Shown here: piece by piece, positions 22,323 through 25,828 of the stretch
Layout of the letters: each line of letters opens with the position of its first letter
How positions within the stretch are numbered: the stretch's first letter is position 1
Source: SYHX01 sp049317645
GTDB taxonomy: Bacteria; Bacteroidota; Bacteroidia; UBA7662
Direction: 5' to 3'
Length of the DNA: 25,828 nucleotides
Assembly: GCA_049317645.1 (NCBI GenBank)
Contig: JBMOHV010000022.1
Location: 1 to 25,828 of the forward strand
Notes under the pieces: model-generated
Databases searched by the model: none
What the model was told of the DNA's origin: nothing
What the model saw: only the letters and a program-made list of their open reading frames with translations
Position numbers and translations under genes: made by a program

Positions 22323-23258
22323 ATGGACCGTTTTTCGATCAAAGACATGGAGGCCCTCACGGGCATCAAGGCCGCTACCCTGCGGATGTGGGAGACCAGG
22401 TACAACCTGGTGGAGCCCAAACGCAGCACCACCAACATTCGCTACTACGATCAAGACGACCTTCGCAAGCTTCTCGGAGTAGCCGCACTGATGCGCCAAG
22501 GCGCCAAAATTTCCCACCTGGCCAAAATGCAGGCGGAGGAATTGCATCAGGCTGTCCTGCATCAGGAACTGGCCCCGTTGCCCTTGGATGAACGGCTAGA
22601 GGCCCTCACCTTGGCCATGATTAGCCTGGACGAACCGGCCTTTCAGAGGCTCCTAACCCGGGCTTTTGATCAATGCGGGGTCGAAGAGGCCATGATGGAT
22701 TTGATTTTTCCTTTCTTCCGACGCATCGGTATTCTTTGGCAAACGGGGTCCATCAATCCGGCCCACGAGCATTTTATTACCAATATCATCCGCCAAAAAT
22801 TAATTGTGGCCATTGATCGATTGGCTGAACAGGCAGGTCCCGGCCCATCAACAGGCCCAAGCCGGAGCGCAAGGCGGTACTTGTTGTACCTGCCCGAAGG
22901 CGAGTTCCATGAATTGGGTTTGCTTTTTGCATCCTATCTCCTCAAGGCCCGCGGTCAGCAAGTGGCCTATATTGGGGCGAATGTGCCCTATCCGGATTTA
23001 TTTGTGCTGGATCAGCAATACCGGCCTGATTTCACGCTTTTTTCGATGACTTCCTCGTTGGCACAGGATTCGGTGGCTGATTATTTGACCCGAATCAGGC
23101 AGGATTTTTCCCGTTGCACCCACCTCGTGACCGGGCCCTTGGCTGTGCTTGCCGAAGATTTGGTCCGTTGGGAAAGCCCCCTCGTTCTTGTCAAGGATTT
23201 CAAGGACCTGATTGAGCGGGTGGAGGCCTATGCCGCAGGGATGTCGGTGGCGATCTAA
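22323..23258 (+). CDS. CarH/LitR-like MerR regulator with cobalamin-binding domain
   Basis: A 311-aa regulator. An N-terminal MerR winged-helix domain (FSIKDMEALTGIKAATLRMW then RYNLVEPKR, about 3-70) is followed by a helical cap and a Rossmann-like B12-binding domain. The CarH signature Wx9EH is present: Trp139, Glu149, His150. The lower-ligand motif E/DxHxxG is present as EFHELG (Glu194, His196, Gly199). In CarH, adenosylcobalamin-bound tetramers repress carotenoid genes in the dark and light releases them. ATG 22323 begins exactly at the MerR domain; the longer frame from 22065 lies over the divergent gene. crtZ follows after 22 bases, supporting a role in pigment control. Confidence 0.9.
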   Translation: MDRFSIKDMEALTGIKAATLRMWETRYNLVEPKRSTTNIRYYDQDDLRKLLGVAALMRQGAKISHLAKMQAEELHQAVLHQELAPLPLDERLEALTLAMISLDEPAFQRLLTRAFDQCGVEEAMMDLIFPFFRRIGILWQTGSINPAHEHFITNIIRQKLIVAIDRLAEQAGPGPSTGPSRSARRYLLYLPEGEFHELGLLFASYLLKARGQQVAYIGANVPYPDLFVLDQQYRPDFTLFSMTSSLAQDSVADYLTRIRQDFSRCTHLVTGPLAVLAEDLVRWESPLVLVKDFKDLIERVEAYAAGMSVAI

Positions 23259-23280
23259 CGATAACTTCGCTCCTTCGAAG

Positions 23281-23748
23281 ATGGAATTGGTTCTATGGAA
23301 GGTCGTTTTGGGGGGCCTGCTCGGCTTTGGCGGAATGGAAATTCTGGGATGGGCGGTGCACAAATACCTTATGCATGGTCCGTTATGGTTCATCCACCGG
23401 ACTCATCACCGTCCCTCCGGGCGGGGTTTGGAATGGAACGATGTTTTTTCGTTGGCCTTTGGGAGTTTGGGGATGTATTTGGTGCTTGGAGCCCTTGAAC
23501 CCCTTCATTCCTTTCAATTGGGTGCAGGTATCGGGGTCTGCATGTACGGTTTGTTTTATTTTGTGCTCCACGATGCATGGGTTCACCGTCGCTGGGTGCT
23601 GCCCAGGCCCTTGGACGGGGCTTATCTCCAGGCCATGATCCGTGCCCATCGCGCCCATCATGCCTCCTTGCAGGCCAAGCCCTCCGAATCTTACGGCCTG
23701 TGGCTGTTTCCGAGCAAGTTCTGGGCCGGAAGGACGAAGAAGCCTTGA
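23281..23748 (+). CDS. crtZ: Beta-carotene hydroxylase (CrtZ type)
   Basis: A 155-aa integral membrane di-iron hydroxylase that adds 3-hydroxyl groups to beta-ionone rings, making zeaxanthin. The four histidine clusters are visible: HKYLMH (His27, His32), HRTHH (His39, 42, 43), HDAWVH (His97, His102) and HRAHH (His123, 126, 127). Hydrophobic segments surround them. The frame is open upstream to 23212 within the regulator gene, but ATG 23281 gives the family start. It is 22 bases downstream of the CarH-like gene and probably shares its transcript. Other carotenoid genes (crtB, crtI, crtY) are not in the window. Confidence 0.93.
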   Translation: MELVLWKVVLGGLLGFGGMEILGWAVHKYLMHGPLWFIHRTHHRPSGRGLEWNDVFSLAFGSLGMYLVLGALEPLHSFQLGAGIGVCMYGLFYFVLHDAWVHRRWVLPRPLDGAYLQAMIRAHRAHHASLQAKPSESYGLWLFPSKFWAGRTKKP

Positions 23749-23751
23749 ACC

Positions 23752-23775
23752 TATCTTTGGGTAAAATTCTTACCC
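23752..23775 (+). promoter_or_regulatory. Candidate -7 element and hairpin before the prolyl oligopeptidase gene
   Basis: TATCTTTG (23752-23759) fully matches TAnnTTTG, without a clear -33 TTG. It runs into a six-bp inverted repeat, GGGTAA (23759-23764) and TTACCC (23770-23775), with loop AATTC. The repeat ends on the base before the ATG at 23776. Confidence 0.35.
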
Positions 23776-25828
23776 ATGCCTGTTTTGTTTTGTAAATCTT
23801 TCGTCGGGGTCGCCAAGGCTACCCTTGTTTTCCGCACGTTCCCATTTCAATGGAAGGGCTGTTTGACGGCCCTTGCTTTGGTTCTTTGGGCCGGAATGAC
23901 CCCAACCCAGGCCCAGCCTCTCCTGTACCCCGATACCCGCAAAGTGGATCAGGTGGATACCTACTTTAACCAGGTGGTGGAAGATCCGTATCGCTGGCTC
24001 GAAGACGACCGATCCGAAGAAACGGCCGACTGGGTTCGCCGCCAGAACGAGGTCACCTTTGGCTACCTCAAGCAAATTACGTATCGCGATAAAATCCGAA
24101 AGCGCTTGGAGTCCTTGTGGAATTACGAGAAATATTCGGCGCCTTTTCAAGAGGGGGAATACACGTATTTCTACAAAAACAATGGATTGCAGAACCAATC
24201 GGTTTTGTACAGGGAATCCAACACCCAGCCAGGCCTTGCCGAAGTCTTTTTGGACCCCAATCAATTCTCCAAGGATGGGACCTCGTCCTTGGCCGGAATT
24301 CAGTTTTCGGAGGACGGATCCCATTGTGCTTTTCAAATCAGCGAAGGGGGTTCGGATTGGCGCAAGGTGGTGGTCCTCCATACCAAAACCCGCAAACAAG
24401 TGGGCGATACCTTGGTGGATGTCAAGTTTAGTTCCCTGGCCTGGAAAGGCCGCGAAGGGTTTTTCTATTCCAGTTACGACAAACCCCTGCAGGGCTCGGC
24501 TTTGTCCGGCAAAACACAGTTTCACAAATTGTATTACCATCGCTTGGATCAAGCCCAAAAATCGGATGAACTGATCTTTGGCGGAGAGGCCAATCCTTAC
24601 CGTTACGTCGGTGCGGTGGTCAGCGAAGACGGCCGCTACCTCTTTGTCTCAGCGGCCCAAGCTACTTACGGCAACGAACTTTATTTCAAAGATTTACGCG
24701 CCAAAAATGCGCCCATTTTGCCCATCATTCAAGGCCTGGAAAACGAAACCGACGTGGTGCATGTGGAGGGCGATTCTGTTTATTTGTTGACCAACCTCAA
24801 GGCGCCCAATCGCCGTTTGGTTTGGACCAGCCTCAAGTCAACGGATTCCCGCCAATGGCAGGATGTTATTTCCGAAACCGAATTTCCTTTGTCTGTATCA
24901 GCCGTTGGAGGCTACTTTTTTGCGAGTTATCTGCAGGATGCGGTCAGCAAGATTGTTCAATACAACCAAAAGGGAACGATGGTCCGCGATATAAAACTTC
25001 CGGGGTTGGGAACCGCTTCCGGTTTTGGTGGAAAGCGCAACGAAAAAATTTGTTACTATTCATTTACGTCCTATACCAGCCCTCCGGTTATTTACCGCTT
25101 GGAATTGTCCGAAGGCAACTCAACGGTTTACAAGCAAAGCAAGGTCGATTTTGAAACGGATCAATACGTCAGTACCCAGGTTTTTTACGAGTCCAAAGAC
25201 GGCACCAAGGTTCCGATGATTTTAACGCACCGCAGGGATGTAGTGCCCAACGGAGAGAATCCGGTTTTGCTCTACGGATACGGGGGTTTTAACATTAGTT
25301 TGTCGCCCTCCTTCTCGGTTTCAAACTTGTTTTTCATGGAACAGGGCGGCATTTATGCGGTAGCCAACCTGCGCGGTGGGGGAGAATACGGAGATCGTTG
25401 GCACGATGCGGGCACCAAGATGCAAAAACAAAATGTATTTGATGACTTTATATCCGCGGCCGAATGGTTGATTAACAACGGATACACCCAGTCGGGTCGT
25501 TTGGCGATCGCCGGGGGCTCCAACGGGGGACTTTTGGTGGGGGCATGCATGACCCAACGCCCCGATTTGTTCAAGGTCTGTTTTCCCGCGGTGGGGGTTT
25601 TGGATATGTTGCGCTATCACACCTTTACGGCCGGAGCTGGTTGGGCCTACGATTACGGTCGTTCGGACGATTCCGAGGAGATGTTTCAATACCTGCGGGG
25701 CTATTCACCGGTCCATAATGTCAAGGCCAAAACGCCCTATCCGGCGACCATGGTGACCACCGCCGATCACGATGACCGGGTGGTACCGGCGCATTCTTAC
25801 AAGTTCATCGCCGAGCTCCAAAGCAAGC
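23776..25828 (+). CDS. Secreted prolyl oligopeptidase, S9A family (3' end outside window)
   Basis: 684 codons are present and the frame runs off the window end. A long basic N-region is followed by a hydrophobic core and TPTQA/QP, giving a likely signal-peptide cleavage after Ala46. The YPDTRKVDQVDTYFNQ start of the mature protein and VEDPYRWLEDD are typical of prolyl oligopeptidases, which have a seven-bladed propeller and an alpha/beta-hydrolase domain. The nucleophile is Ser582 in GGSNGG. Asp666 and the substrate-binding Arg668 are in TADHDDRVVPAHS. The catalytic His is expected just beyond the window. It cleaves short peptides after proline, probably in the periplasm. It starts 27 bases after crtZ and may have its own promoter. 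Confidence 0.94.
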   Translation, partial: MPVLFCKSFVGVAKATLVFRTFPFQWKGCLTALALVLWAGMTPTQAQPLLYPDTRKVDQVDTYFNQVVEDPYRWLEDDRSEETADWVRRQNEVTFGYLKQITYRDKIRKRLESLWNYEKYSAPFQEGEYTYFYKNNGLQNQSVLYRESNTQPGLAEVFLDPNQFSKDGTSSLAGIQFSEDGSHCAFQISEGGSDWRKVVVLHTKTRKQVGDTLVDVKFSSLAWKGREGFFYSSYDKPLQGSALSGKTQFHKLYYHRLDQAQKSDELIFGGEANPYRYVGAVVSEDGRYLFVSAAQATYGNELYFKDLRAKNAPILPIIQGLENETDVVHVEGDSVYLLTNLKAPNRRLVWTSLKSTDSRQWQDVISETEFPLSVSAVGGYFFASYLQDAVSKIVQYNQKGTMVRDIKLPGLGTASGFGGKRNEKICYYSFTSYTSPPVIYRLELSEGNSTVYKQSKVDFETDQYVSTQVFYESKDGTKVPMILTHRRDVVPNGENPVLLYGYGGFNISLSPSFSVSNLFFMEQGGIYAVANLRGGGEYGDRWHDAGTKMQKQNVFDDFISAAEWLINNGYTQSGRLAIAGGSNGGLLVGACMTQRPDLFKVCFPAVGVLDMLRYHTFTAGAGWAYDYGRSDDSEEMFQYLRGYSPVHNVKAKTPYPATMVTTADHDDRVVPAHSYKFIAELQSK

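Noticed and set aside
22227..22562. 112-residue N-terminal extension of the hypothetical membrane protein
   Set aside because: It is antisense to the MerR DNA-binding domain, and the membrane anchor follows ATG 22226 directly.

Overview
The window reads as a compact piece of a Bacteroidota chromosome of middling to slightly high GC for the phylum. The phylum call rests on three things. The first is gene order: a probable rplQ tail followed by carA, eno and a DivIC/FtsB-like gene, SAM-hydroxide adenosyltransferase divergent from phoH-purC, NUDIX divergent from pyrE, and a DUF3822-like gene with rsmD and coaD. The second is the presence of families common in this phylum (bacterial GH3, an OlsB/GlsB-like 'hemolysin' acyltransferase). 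The third is several matches to the Bacteroidota -7 promoter element TAnnTTTG. An aquatic, carotenoid-making flavobacterial-type lineage is my best guess, but genus and order cannot be fixed from the sequence. I see no tRNA, rRNA, insertion sequence, integrase, phage gene or CRISPR array, and no gene-free stretch over 300 bases.

Layout. 1-2996 (+): end of a probable L17 gene with a terminator, then carA, eno and a DivIC/FtsB-like gene. 2998-7529 (-): a unit transcribed as SAM-hydroxide adenosyltransferase, fabG, a membrane VWA protein and a lipoprotein. 7594-9544 (+): phoH-purC. 9541-16485 (-): a dense run read as EVE protein, pyrR, pyrB, rfbA, galE, glyA, PlsC-type acyltransferase and GlsB-like N-acyltransferase. 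16537-16773 (+): xseB. 16770-18995 (-): pyrE then GH3. 18994-19692 (+): NUDIX. 19670-22226 (-): membrane-anchored hypothetical, DUF3822-like, rsmD, coaD. 22323-25828 (+): CarH-like MerR/B12 regulator, crtZ, and a secreted prolyl oligopeptidase cut by the window end.

How the genes fit together. Pyrimidine synthesis is split over three units (carA; pyrR-pyrB; pyrE). The pyrR-pyrB unit runs into nucleotide-sugar genes (rfbA, galE), which consume UTP/dTTP. glyA is followed directly by two acyltransferases that look like the glycine-lipid enzymes GlsA and GlsB, so the glycine-making enzyme sits with enzymes that would acylate glycine. The MerR-type protein keeps the Trp/His and cobalamin-ligand motifs of the light sensor CarH and lies just upstream of a carotenoid hydroxylase, suggesting light-regulated pigment modification.

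The DNA is tightly packed. Three of four convergent pairs overlap at their stops and the fourth is separated by one base, and pyrE and the NUDIX gene have overlapping divergent start codons. Four genes carry short in-frame tandem repeats in tails or linkers. I see no obviously new multi-gene defence or mobile system; the most interesting items are the putative glycine-lipid operon, the CarH-crtZ pair and the repeat-bearing linkers.
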